A DNA stretch of 64,000 bases, taken from positions 682,001 through 746,000 of the forward strand of contig OZ244822.1 of assembly GCA_965220345.1 (NCBI GenBank), read 5' to 3'. Of this stretch, positions 8,385 through 16,234 are shown piece after piece; within the stretch, counting starts at the first letter, position 1; each line of letters starts with the position of its first letter. Both the position numbers and the translations under genes were made by a program. The notes under the pieces are model-generated. The model saw nothing but the letters and a program-made list of their open reading frames with translations, did not search any database and had not been told where the DNA came from. This DNA comes from Aldehydirespirator sp965220345. GTDB taxonomy: Bacteria; Actinomycetota; Acidimicrobiia; Acidimicrobiales; Aldehydirespiratoraceae.

Positions 8385-8657
8385 GCAGCATCGTCTTGAC
8401 GGGTGTCGGGGGCGTGTCGGACGCGGCAGTGGTCGTACTGACCGCGCTGCTAGTTGTTGCGGGGGCGCTGCTGGTGGGTGGCAGAGTCGTCTCAATGGGT
8501 GCTGAGGAGTCCTCCTCGGAGCCGGTGTCGCCTGAACTGCAAGCCGCGGCCAGAACAGCCATTACGACAACTGTTACTGTCGCCTATGACCAACTGCTTC
8601 GAATCTTAGTGACCCCTGCTGCGTTCTCTAGGCGGCTTCGGTGTGACGGTTCGCCTT
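8385..8657 (-). pseudogene. 5' fragment of a second pectinacetylesterase-like lipoprotein gene
   Basis: This stretch matches 6391-6660 over about 270 bp, covering the region before the start, the signal peptide with lipobox LAAAC and the Thr/Pro linker as far as PPTPVKTML. The start codon position has changed from ATG to AAG, and the homology ends abruptly at about 8385, where the sequence joins the operator region of the P1 remnant. The entire esterase domain is missing. It marks the end of a second copy of the protease-lipoprotein-esterase module. Confidence 0.8.
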
Positions 8658-8841
8658 ATGCAACCTCCACGGTATCGCCGAGGATGGCCTAGAGAGCCTT
8701 AATCGCGTCAGCCTCACTAACAGCGAACACAACTCTGATTCTGCCCGCCGTCGTCCGACTCAACGATCGTTGCCACCACCATCAGGCACAAATTCCGCTT
8801 CGCTTGCCTTGATAACGCGTTCCAGCACTGAGCATGCTCGA

Positions 8842-9756
8842 TCAGCGAAGAGGAGTGATCCAGTTTGAGGATAAAAGTTTATCAGCAGAACAGCCAGCTT
8901 CTCGTAATTCTAGTTCCCACACACTAGATAAAGTAGTTCCAGCCCCTACGCTGACTAGATCACCTGTAGTCATCGGTTCGCGGTCTGCATACCACAGAAG
9001 GTTATTATCAGCTGAAAGGCGGATCGGTGGCCGAGGAAGGCTAATAGCGACTCGATCCACGCGTGTTCCTAGCTCACTTGTATTAGGCAAAGGGATTCCA
9101 AATACACAAGGTGGCTCTAGAACAAGAATCACATCCATACCGTAGTCTGGCGACACTACCGTAGTGTCCCATGGCCGCAATCCAGCCAAGCGATGACTTC
9201 TTGACAAGTTGAGCATCGAATTGGTAGTGACATCTGCCGGTTGCATATAAATTGCATAAAAGGAAGCATTAGCAATGCAAGGTTCTACCGTTCTCGGTGG
9301 GCCCTCGCTCCTCCCTAGTATCCTACTCCAAGCAAAGGTTTGATCATCGCTAGTCCAGTGCTGCTGCCAGCCTTCACTTCCTATGATTGTCACTTCATCG
9401 CCGTTTCTCATAGGCCCTTGCCCACCTACCCACAACTCGCCAGTAATTGCATTGAAGCGAGTCAAAGCCGCTGGAAAGCGAATGAAACTGCGAAGCGGCT
9501 CATCGACCGGAGTCTCGTACCATTCCTGGTTTTGAGGTTCGTCAAGTTGACGAGAAACGTTGATGTATATACAAGATTTATAAATCTCTAGTGTGCCCGA
9601 CCACACCGCATTCGGAAGACTGTCAACGGGATCCCACTCATACGTTCCTAACGGTAGAGAGTTTCGTGAACCTTGAGTACAGCCAATCAATATAAATCCA
9701 GCCACATGTATCATTACAATAATTTTTGCAAAACATGATCTCACTGAAAGCGCCAT
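8842..9756 (-). CDS. Module lipoprotein L2 (two-repeat family)
   Basis: A 304-residue lipoprotein. The ATG at 9756 is preferred over the one at 9795 because it puts the lipobox cysteine (LIGC) at residue 26, exactly as in L1 and L3; the earlier ATG overlaps the protease stop codon and could serve translational coupling. It keeps the two related segments, with SCIYINVS and GPMRNGDEV in the first and PCVFGIPL and EPMTTGDLV in the second, but is much more diverged from L1 and L3 than they are from each other. It directly follows protease P2. Function unknown. Confidence 0.7.
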   Translation of the reverse strand: MALSVRSCFAKIIVMIHVAGFILIGCTQGSRNSLPLGTYEWDPVDSLPNAVWSGTLEIYKSCIYINVSRQLDEPQNQEWYETPVDEPLRSFIRFPAALTRFNAITGELWVGGQGPMRNGDEVTIIGSEGWQQHWTSDDQTFAWSRILGRSEGPPRTVEPCIANASFYAIYMQPADVTTNSMLNLSRSHRLAGLRPWDTTVVSPDYGMDVILVLEPPCVFGIPLPNTSELGTRVDRVAISLPRPPIRLSADNNLLWYADREPMTTGDLVSVGAGTTLSSVWELELREAGCSADKLLSSNWITPLR

Positions 9757-9791
9757 GATCTGATTCTCTTCACTCAGATCCACCCATAACC

Positions 9792-11222
9792 TCATTCAAT
9801 CATCACATCACCAGTAGTAACTATTTCGACATCAAGGAAGTTAATAACTTCATCCATTGCAGAAAAGGTTGCTACAATACCACTCGCACTACAATCATTA
9901 TCGCTGTTGCTGCCATGGTGTATTCCATAGGCAACCCCGTTACGATACCATGGACCTCCACTATCACCCTTGCAGGATCGTAACGAACTGCTATTGCCAA
10001 CCTGAACGAAGACATTGTTGCAGTTCACTACAAAGCCTCGCGCTGAGCGACATTCCGCAGATTTTAATTTAGCACTAATGCTTGTAACAGTTCCACAGCT
10101 TACTCCACTTGACATACCTGCATGACAGACGTAGACTTCCATCATTCTATTTCTGGTCTCAGTGCCCGTGACATCACAGTAGATAGGCCGAGGATTATGA
10201 CACCTGTAGTTATCTGCGAGTACATGGCCGTATCCGGTAGGGATCGTATTGAATTGAGCATCCGCATTGGCACTTAACCATCCAAAGTCATGCGGCAAAC
10301 TCACACCGTTCACTGTTAGAGACATAGTGTCATTTGAGCCATCATCACCGCAATGTCCGGCGGTTATTATACCATACGCGCCTGTACTGCTCTTGCGAGC
10401 TGCGAACCCTATTGTGCAGCCCCCGATCTGGTTTCCGCCTGAGAAGCTTGCTTCTGCGGAGAAATCGCGTCCGTCTGTGATGATGTATTTGACGTTGATA
10501 TGGTCTTTGAGTTGATCGGTGACTTGGATGATTTTGGTTTGCAGAGCTTCTTCGGTGACACCGACCGGACCGATCTCCGTCAAGCCAGGGTGATCTAAAG
10601 CACTGGTGGGAGCTTTGCTAGCCAATGCGGGATCTATACCTATTTCTAAAGCATTATCTCTCATGTCGATGCTAGTGAAAGTGGTGATCCGCTCAATCTC
10701 AGCGATGCTTCCAGGTCCGTCATTGACACGACCCACAGGCCCTAGACCATGCAGATCCTCAAAAAGGCCTTCCTGCGCTTCAAGTAACGCTGCCAAACTA
10801 TGAACAGCACCAGTACGAATCTCCACATCGCTATGAACCGCAGCAATATCTGAAGCAGCGGAACTAGGCGCAGCGTCGCCGGTAAGCCAGACCCAACCAG
10901 TAAAAGTTCCAGTATGGTCAATGCCCCAACCCGCGAGTCTGACGGCTTCGTGGGCTCGGATCTCTGCAAGGATCCCCTGCAAAGGCTGTATACGGTCAAG
11001 GCGACGCTTAGCCTCTTGTTGAGTGACCGAGTAATCCACGGCGTAAGACACCACCGCCACATCCACCACTTCAGCAGACTGTGGCGAGGGAGCCTGCGAG
11101 TTGGTCTCGTCACCATGCGCAACGCTTGATGCCAGCGCCATCGCAACAAGCATCACAGCAACCGCTAGCTTCGACAATCTCCCCTTAGACTGTTGTGACG
11201 ATATGTTCGTAGTATTGAACAT
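9792..11222 (-). CDS. Secreted trypsin-like serine protease P2 (S1 family)
   Basis: A 476-residue exported serine endopeptidase precursor. It has an N-terminal signal peptide (ALASSVAHG), a long pro-region of about 200 residues, then an S1 chymotrypsin-fold domain with the triad His in ITAGHCG, Asp in ANADAQF and Ser in CKGDSGGPW, and several cysteines placed for disulfides. The ATG at 11222 matches the start of P3 and has GGGAGG upstream. It is translationally close to lipoprotein L2, and operator-like repeats lie about 75-120 bp upstream. The pro-region is almost identical at DNA level to that of P3, while the protease domains differ clearly. Substrate specificity cannot be read from the sequence. 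Confidence 0.85.
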   Translation of the reverse strand: MFNTTNISSQQSKGRLSKLAVAVMLVAMALASSVAHGDETNSQAPSPQSAEVVDVAVVSYAVDYSVTQQEAKRRLDRIQPLQGILAEIRAHEAVRLAGWGIDHTGTFTGWVWLTGDAAPSSAASDIAAVHSDVEIRTGAVHSLAALLEAQEGLFEDLHGLGPVGRVNDGPGSIAEIERITTFTSIDMRDNALEIGIDPALASKAPTSALDHPGLTEIGPVGVTEEALQTKIIQVTDQLKDHINVKYIITDGRDFSAEASFSGGNQIGGCTIGFAARKSSTGAYGIITAGHCGDDGSNDTMSLTVNGVSLPHDFGWLSANADAQFNTIPTGYGHVLADNYRCHNPRPIYCDVTGTETRNRMMEVYVCHAGMSSGVSCGTVTSISAKLKSAECRSARGFVVNCNNVFVQVGNSSSLRSCKGDSGGPWYRNGVAYGIHHGSNSDNDCSASGIVATFSAMDEVINFLDVEIVTTGDVMIE

Positions 11223-11269
11223 GGCCAAATTTGCCTCCCTAGAAGTGCCATCAGACACGACCACCTAAC

Positions 11270-11339
11270 TTGTTTACCCCCTCATAAGCAACAAAACACG
11301 GAACAAACGTCCCAAATCTTGGAACAAACATCCCAAATC
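11270..11339 (-). promoter_or_regulatory. Operator-like repeats upstream of P2
   Basis: Same layout as before P3: an imperfect TTGTTTA...TAAGCAA inverted repeat (11270-11291), then two 19-bp elements at 11300-11318 and 11321-11339, the second with one base change (ggaacaaacatcccaaatc). Conservation here, while the flanking sequence varies, argues for a bound regulator. Confidence 0.65.
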
Positions 11340-11364
11340 TCTGGCACACATCCCCCAGAACCAC

Positions 11365-12430
11365 GGCAAACTCTAGTGGTGGTTGCAATTGAGTTTAGTG
11401 TAGGTGTTGTGGGCTGATTGCCAGTTGTGGAGTTTGCGGGGCATGTGGTTGAGGTTGTCTTCGATGACAGCAAGGTGGGCTGGGTTGATGTTGAGATCTG
11501 TGTGTTTGGGTAGCCAGCGGCGTATGAGTGCGTTGGTTTGTTCGTTGCTGGCGCGTTGCCATGGTGAACGCGGTTCGCAGAAGTAGATGTCGATGTTGAG
11601 GGCTTGTTCGATGTCTGCCCAGCGCGCCATTTCGCGTCCTTGGTCCCAGGTGAGAGTTTTGACCAAATGTTTGGGTTGACGTGACAGTGCTGCGATGATT
11701 GCTGTGGCGGTGTGTTTCGCGGTGTGACCGTGTGGTAGGGCTGCGAGCAGGGTTTGTCGGGTGAAGCGTTCTACGAGTGTGATGATGGCGCTGGCGTTGT
11801 TGGTGCCGATGATTAGGTCGCCTTCTGTAATGGCCAGCCTCAACGCGCTGCTCAACAGCTATCGGTCGTTGTGTGATCGGTTTGTAATCGCCTAAAGCAT
11901 TGGGTTTTGCTGTGATGCGGTTACGGGGTTTGCGTTTGCGGCAACGTCTCGGCAGCAACCGCCAAGCCTCTTTGGATAGTCCTCGCGAACCGGTACGGTC
12001 ATAACAGGCCGCATAGATCGTCTCCGCGCAGATCTGATATCCCTCGGCGCGTAGATCAGCACTAATCGCGTGCGGTGACCAGCGCATCACCTGCCGTTCA
12101 TGCACCTTCGCAGCCAACTCAGGATCCGCAGCGAGTTTGGGTTGTTTCGGGCGACGCGCCCGCAAATCCGCGAAACGCTGCGCCACTGACGCGTCATAAC
12201 CATCGTTATCGCAGCTGTTACGTTTTTGTTCTCGATAAATCGTTGAAGGAGCACGACCCAGCTGTCGTGCGATCTGTTGAGCATCAAACCCCACTGTGCG
12301 TAACGCCTCAATACGAGCGCGTTCGTCAAAGCTAAGCCTCACTGCCATAATAAAAACCTCCACCGGATGGTTGCTTGTGGTTCGACCGGCCATCATGGCC
12401 GATCAATTGCAACCACCGGTGGAGTCCGCC
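11365..12430 (-). mobile_element. IS30-family insertion sequence (inactive)
   Basis: An element of about 1066 bp bounded by imperfect inverted repeats: GGCAAACTCTAGTGGTGG at 11365 and the reverse complement of GGCGGACTCCACCGGTGG ending at 12430. It holds a single frameshifted transposase gene. I see no clear target duplication. The left junction lies exactly within the conserved P-gene upstream sequence (gaaccac / catgcac in the other modules) and the right junction lies 30 bp from the end of lipoprotein L3, so insertion went with loss of the DNA that once lay between. Confidence 0.85.
11373..12348 (-). pseudogene. IS30-family transposase, frameshifted
   Basis: The N-terminal part starts at the ATG 12348 (MAVRLSFDERARIEAL) with the IS30-type helix-turn-helix and runs to about 11836, ending in VEQRVEAGH. 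The catalytic half continues in another frame from EGDLIIGTNNAS through LTWDQGREMA and SPWQRASNEQTN to the stop at 11373; these carry the D, D and E of the DDE site. At the junction CATTACAGAAGG replaces an expected CATTGGGAAGG, one base too many. The element cannot move itself unless ribosomal frameshifting occurs there. Confidence 0.85.
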
Positions 12431-12460
12431 GGGATAGGCCGCAGATAGTTACGTAAAGTC

Positions 12461-13597
12461 TTAAGTACCCGTGGGAAGTACATCATACTGAAAATAGCGA
12501 TTGGGAACAGGAACTAGCCCTCCTGATGCGCTTAGAACGCCATCCGCTGAGCAGCCCACCTCTTGCAACTCTAAACCTAAAGGAAACGAGTCAGCAGGGC
12601 TATCAACTCCTAAAACAGTTACTATATCACCGGTTATCATCGGTCCAGTCCCGCCAATCCACAAAAAATAGTTACTCCATAGAGAATTTTTATCAATCTT
12701 TAAATGTACTTTTGGCCTCGGTAGTTCTAGAAGCAGACGATCAAAATCTGGGTATAACTCGCCTGAATGATTTAAAGGGACTCCATATATGCAAGGCGGT
12801 TCAATATCCAAAATAACTTCCATAGCTACATCTGGGATTACCCTCGGGAACTCCCACGATAAACCTGCAATTAGGTGGCTCTGTTTAAGATTTAAAACCG
12901 GTCTCTCACTGTAGGAGTTTGATGACTGCATGGACATAACATAGAAGGCGGTGTCGGCAAAACATCCTAAGTTCTGATCGTCACCATTCACAGACCGATA
13001 AAATTCTATGAACTCGTAATCGTATTCGTCATTTGAATACGACGACCAGTCTTGTTTTGAGTTTCCACTACCAACAACCACTACTTCATCACCGCTAGAC
13101 ATAGGCCCGTACTCACCTGCCCACAACTCCCCAGTAATAGTATCTAGGCGAACCAACTGGATTGGAAAGTGCAAGAAACCTCGCAGCGCCACATCCTTGG
13201 CGATCGAGTATCCGTCCTGGTGAAAGTCATCAAGTATATGTGACACGTCTAGATACACACAAGACTCATCAACCACTAATGTGCCTGACCACACAGCATT
13301 CGGAAGACTGTTAGTAAGATCCCAGTCAGTTCGTCCGTAGGCACCCCAGGGACGTGTAACTGCTAAATCCTCTTCTTTTAAAGATCTTGCGGCTTCACTC
13401 TGCTGATCAGCCTGTGACGCACTTTCAGAGAAAACTGTAACTGGCAGACCATCTTCATCCAACGGTCTAGCAGTTTCAATCTGTTGATTAGCTAGCGAAT
13501 CACTTTCAGATTCCGACATGCATCCAACTGAAACAAGGCTCACTATGACTGTCACCGCCACTATCAGATTTGGAAAAGTCTGTTGGACAGTTTTCAT
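12461..13597 (-). CDS. Module lipoprotein L3 (two-repeat family)
   Basis: A 378-residue lipoprotein with the lipobox cysteine at residue 26 (SVGC). It is the closest paralogue of L1, sharing long identical stretches such as the core of DESCVYLDVSHILDD and GELWAGEYGPMSSGDEV. It differs by an extra copy of the N-terminal spacer (SLANQQIETARPLDEDGLPVT, then SQADQQSEAARSLKEEDLAVT), a local tandem duplication. The two-segment architecture (C-x-Y strand, then GPM-x-x-GD) is clear here. It starts 31 bp after protease P3 ends. Function unknown. Confidence 0.75.
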   Translation of the reverse strand: MKTVQQTFPNLIVAVTVIVSLVSVGCMSESESDSLANQQIETARPLDEDGLPVTVFSESASQADQQSEAARSLKEEDLAVTRPWGAYGRTDWDLTNSLPNAVWSGTLVVDESCVYLDVSHILDDFHQDGYSIAKDVALRGFLHFPIQLVRLDTITGELWAGEYGPMSSGDEVVVVGSGNSKQDWSSYSNDEYDYEFIEFYRSVNGDDQNLGCFADTAFYVMSMQSSNSYSERPVLNLKQSHLIAGLSWEFPRVIPDVAMEVILDIEPPCIYGVPLNHSGELYPDFDRLLLELPRPKVHLKIDKNSLWSNYFLWIGGTGPMITGDIVTVLGVDSPADSFPLGLELQEVGCSADGVLSASGGLVPVPNRYFQYDVLPTGT

Positions 13598-13628
13598 AAT
13601 ATATACTGATGGTTAGAAGAATTCAAGT

Positions 13629-15092
13629 TTAGCGGATTGTCATATTACCCGAAGTGACTATTTCGACATCAAGAAACCTCATAACCTCATCAATCGCAGA
13701 AAAGAATGCAAAACTTGGACTCACATAGCACTGATCCTCTTCTTCAGTCTCATTGAGATGACGGCTGCCAAAGTGTATTCCATAGGCAACACCGTTCCGA
13801 TACCATGGACCTCCACTATCACCCTTGCAAGATCGCAATGAATTGCTTGTCCCCACCGCAACAAAAACTCTGTTGCAGTTGACTACCTGATCGCGTGGAG
13901 ATCGGCATGCACCAGTTCCTAATCTAACATTGATAGCTATAACAGTGCCGCAACTGACTCCACTTGATATACCTGCGTGACAGACGAAGTCATTGATCAT
14001 TCTACTTCTGATTTCAGTACCTGTGACATCGCAATAGGTGATAGGTCGAAGGGAATGACACAAGTAGTCATCCGTGAGCACATGGCCGTATCCAGTGGGG
14101 ATCGTATGGAACTGAGCATCTGCATTGGCGCTTTCCCATCCAAAGTCATGCGGCAGGCTCACTCCGTTCATCATTAGAGGGGAAGTATCGTTTGGGCCGA
14201 GTCTATCACCTCTATCACCGCAGTGTCCGGCGGTTATTATACCGTACGCGCCTGTACTGCTCTTGCGAGCTGCGAACCCTGATGTACAACTCCCGATCCG
14301 GGTTCCAGCTGAGAAGCTTGCTTCTGCGGAGAGACCGCGTCCGTCTGTGATGGTGTATTTGACGTTGATGTGGTCTTTGAGTTGGTTGGTGACTTGGATG
14401 ATTTTGGTTTGCAGAGCTTCTTCGGTGACACCGACCGGACCGATCTCCGTCAAGCCAGGGTGATCTAAAGCACTGGTGGGAGCTTTGCTAGCCAATGCAG
14501 GGTCTATGCCTATTTCTAGAGCATTATCTCTCATGTCGATGCTAGTGAAAGTGGTGATCCGCTCAATCTCAGCGATGCTTCCAGGTCCGTCATTGACACG
14601 ACCCACAGGCCCTAGACCATGCAGATCCTCAAAAAGGCCTTCCTGCGCTTCAAGTAACGCTGCCAAACTATGAACAGCACCAGTACGAATCTCCACATCA
14701 CTATGAACCGCAGCAATATCTGATACTGCGGAACTGGGGGCAGCGTCGCCTGTGAGCCAAACCCAACCAGTGAAGGTTCCAGTGTGATCAATTCCCCAAC
14801 CAGCAAGCCTGGCGGCTTCGTGAGATCGGATCTCTGCAAGGATCCCCTGGAGAGGCTGAATGCGGTCAAGGCGACGCTTAGCCTCCAGTTGAGTAACCGA
14901 ATAATCCGCAGCATAAGACACCACCGCCACATCCACCACTTCAGCAGACTGTGGCGAGGGAGCCTGCGAGTTGGTCTCGTCACCATGCGCAACGCTTGAT
15001 GCCAGCGCCATCGCAACAAGCATCACAACTATCGCTAGCTTCGACAATCTCCCCTTAGGCTGTTGTGACGATGAGTTTATGGTATTAAACAT
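13629..15092 (-). CDS. Secreted trypsin-like serine protease P3 (S1 family)
   Basis: A 487-residue exported protease precursor. The signal peptide ends near residue 37 (VAHGDET), the pro-region covers about 40-255, and the S1 domain about 260-475 with His290 (ITAGHCGD), Asp325 (NADAQF) and Ser426 (CKGDSGGP). GGGAGG precedes the ATG. Relative to P2 it has an insertion near the C-terminus (HLNETEEEDQCY) and different substrate-pocket loops, although the pro-regions are nearly identical. It opens the first module of the array, immediately behind the intergenic region shared with the LuxR-type regulator. Secretion and autocatalytic maturation are inferred from the family. Confidence 0.85.
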   Translation of the reverse strand: MFNTINSSSQQPKGRLSKLAIVVMLVAMALASSVAHGDETNSQAPSPQSAEVVDVAVVSYAADYSVTQLEAKRRLDRIQPLQGILAEIRSHEAARLAGWGIDHTGTFTGWVWLTGDAAPSSAVSDIAAVHSDVEIRTGAVHSLAALLEAQEGLFEDLHGLGPVGRVNDGPGSIAEIERITTFTSIDMRDNALEIGIDPALASKAPTSALDHPGLTEIGPVGVTEEALQTKIIQVTNQLKDHINVKYTITDGRGLSAEASFSAGTRIGSCTSGFAARKSSTGAYGIITAGHCGDRGDRLGPNDTSPLMMNGVSLPHDFGWESANADAQFHTIPTGYGHVLTDDYLCHSLRPITYCDVTGTEIRSRMINDFVCHAGISSGVSCGTVIAINVRLGTGACRSPRDQVVNCNRVFVAVGTSNSLRSCKGDSGGPWYRNGVAYGIHFGSRHLNETEEEDQCYVSPSFAFFSAIDEVMRFLDVEIVTSGNMTIR

Positions 15093-15138
15093 ACTGAATT
15101 TACCTCCCTAGCAGTGCCACCAGACACGACCACCTAAC

Positions 15139-15208
15139 TTGTTTACCCCCACATAAACAACAAAACACGGAACAAACGTCCCAAATCGTGGAACAAACGT
15201 CCCAAATC
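15139..15208 (-). promoter_or_regulatory. Operator-like repeats between P3 and the regulator
   Basis: A perfect inverted repeat TTGTTTA-N8-TAAACAA (15139-15160) and two identical 19-bp elements ggaacaaacgtcccaaatc (15169-15187 and 15190-15208) spaced by 21 bp. They lie 47-116 bp upstream of P3 and 94-163 bp upstream of the divergent regulator, so one protein bound here could control both. The same sites precede P1 and P2. Confidence 0.65.
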
Positions 15209-15301
15209 TCTGGCACACATACCACAGAACCACCATGCACAGCCTGTGAGGGCCAGCACCATAGAGCAATGCGGCCGAGCCGCTGCGCCTATAGTTAGAC
15301 G

Positions 15302-16006
15302 ATGACTACTGAAGAGTCACCATACGCAGGCTTGACTCTGCTAAATCTGACATGCGGGCGCATAGTTAGCTTGACAAGCGCCATTTTGGAAGCGCACAGC
15401 CTGGGAGTACCTGAAGGCACCCACGACGACATGACAAGCATCGCTTATCAACAAGAGGCTATAGAAATTTTTGGGGAATCCCTGCCATGGTCATACCAGC
15501 GCAGGATTGCTTCATTGTTCAGCCGCGCCACAGATGCTCTTGATGAGATGACTATTCCTGTTCCACTAGCAGAGGACTGCCTCATAGTCGGAAACTACCT
15601 TCGCAGCAGTTGCACTGCCATCGACTACTGGCTCGAAACTCACCCGTGCGCTGCGAACGCGCCCGAGCCAGACGAAATATCTGAGATGTACGCCCACACC
15701 CCGATGGTGGTCCACTTTGATCTGCTCGCCCAGCTAATAACCCGCCATGGGGCTTGCCGTCTGCAGCAGGCCGCGATTGCCCTCCAACAGCACCTGGACT
15801 CTTCATCAATGCCAGCACTCACTGAAGATCAAAAGAAGTTGCTCAAAGGATTGGCCTCTGGTGCCAGGATCACTGATATAGCACGACAACTCGGTTACTC
15901 GCGTAGTTCGTTATATCGCGAGATGTCAAAACTGTGGGAGTCGCTCAGCGTGCCGGGTCGTAGCCAAGCGATCCACAAAGCCTCCAAGCAAGGCTTGCTT
16001 GATTGA
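15302..16006 (+). CDS. LuxR-type HTH transcriptional regulator
   Basis: A 234-residue protein whose last about 60 residues form a LuxR/GerE-like helix-turn-helix: LTEDQKKLLKGLASGARITD followed by IARQLGYSRSSLYREMSKL. The N-terminal 160 residues are mostly helical with no receiver-domain aspartate pattern I can recognise. It is transcribed away from protease P3. A TATAGT sequence ends six bases before the ATG (15290-15295), which fits a leaderless transcript. By position it is the best candidate to bind the repeated sites upstream of the three protease copies; that is inference from neighbourhood only. Confidence 0.75.
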   Translation: MTTEESPYAGLTLLNLTCGRIVSLTSAILEAHSLGVPEGTHDDMTSIAYQQEAIEIFGESLPWSYQRRIASLFSRATDALDEMTIPVPLAEDCLIVGNYLRSSCTAIDYWLETHPCAANAPEPDEISEMYAHTPMVVHFDLLAQLITRHGACRLQQAAIALQQHLDSSSMPALTEDQKKLLKGLASGARITDIARQLGYSRSSLYREMSKLWESLSVPGRSQAIHKASKQGLLD

Positions 16007-16028
16007 GCAACAGCCATGTCTATTGAAC

Positions 16029-16057
16029 AACAGTCATGTCTGACGACCATGACTGTT
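16029..16057 (+). terminator. 10-bp stem hairpin after the regulator
   Basis: AACAGTCATG (16029-16038) and CATGACTGTT (16048-16057) form a perfect stem with a 9-base loop, 23 bp after the regulator stop codon and before a tRNA on the other strand. There is no U-run, so it may act as a bidirectional or factor-assisted terminator. Confidence 0.4.
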
Positions 16058-16092
16058 GCAAAGTTGACCATGGTTCCTGCAACAGTTTCTAG

Positions 16093-16182
16093 TGGCGGAG
16101 AGAGGGGGATTCGAACCCCCGGGACCCGTGAAGGCCCAACGGTTTTCAAGACCGTCGCAATCGTCCGCTCTGCCATCCCTCC
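16093..16182 (-). tRNA. tRNA-Ser (anticodon TGA)
   Basis: A class II tRNA on the reverse strand. Acceptor GGAGGGA (16176-16182) pairs with 16097-16103, the anticodon loop CTTGAAA gives TGA, and there is a long variable arm. The CCA end is encoded at 16093-16095. Confidence 0.95.
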
Positions 16183-16234
16183 ACCCGCAAGGATAGCCCC
16201 GTAGTCATGATTGGATAGCCCCGTGGCCGTAATT

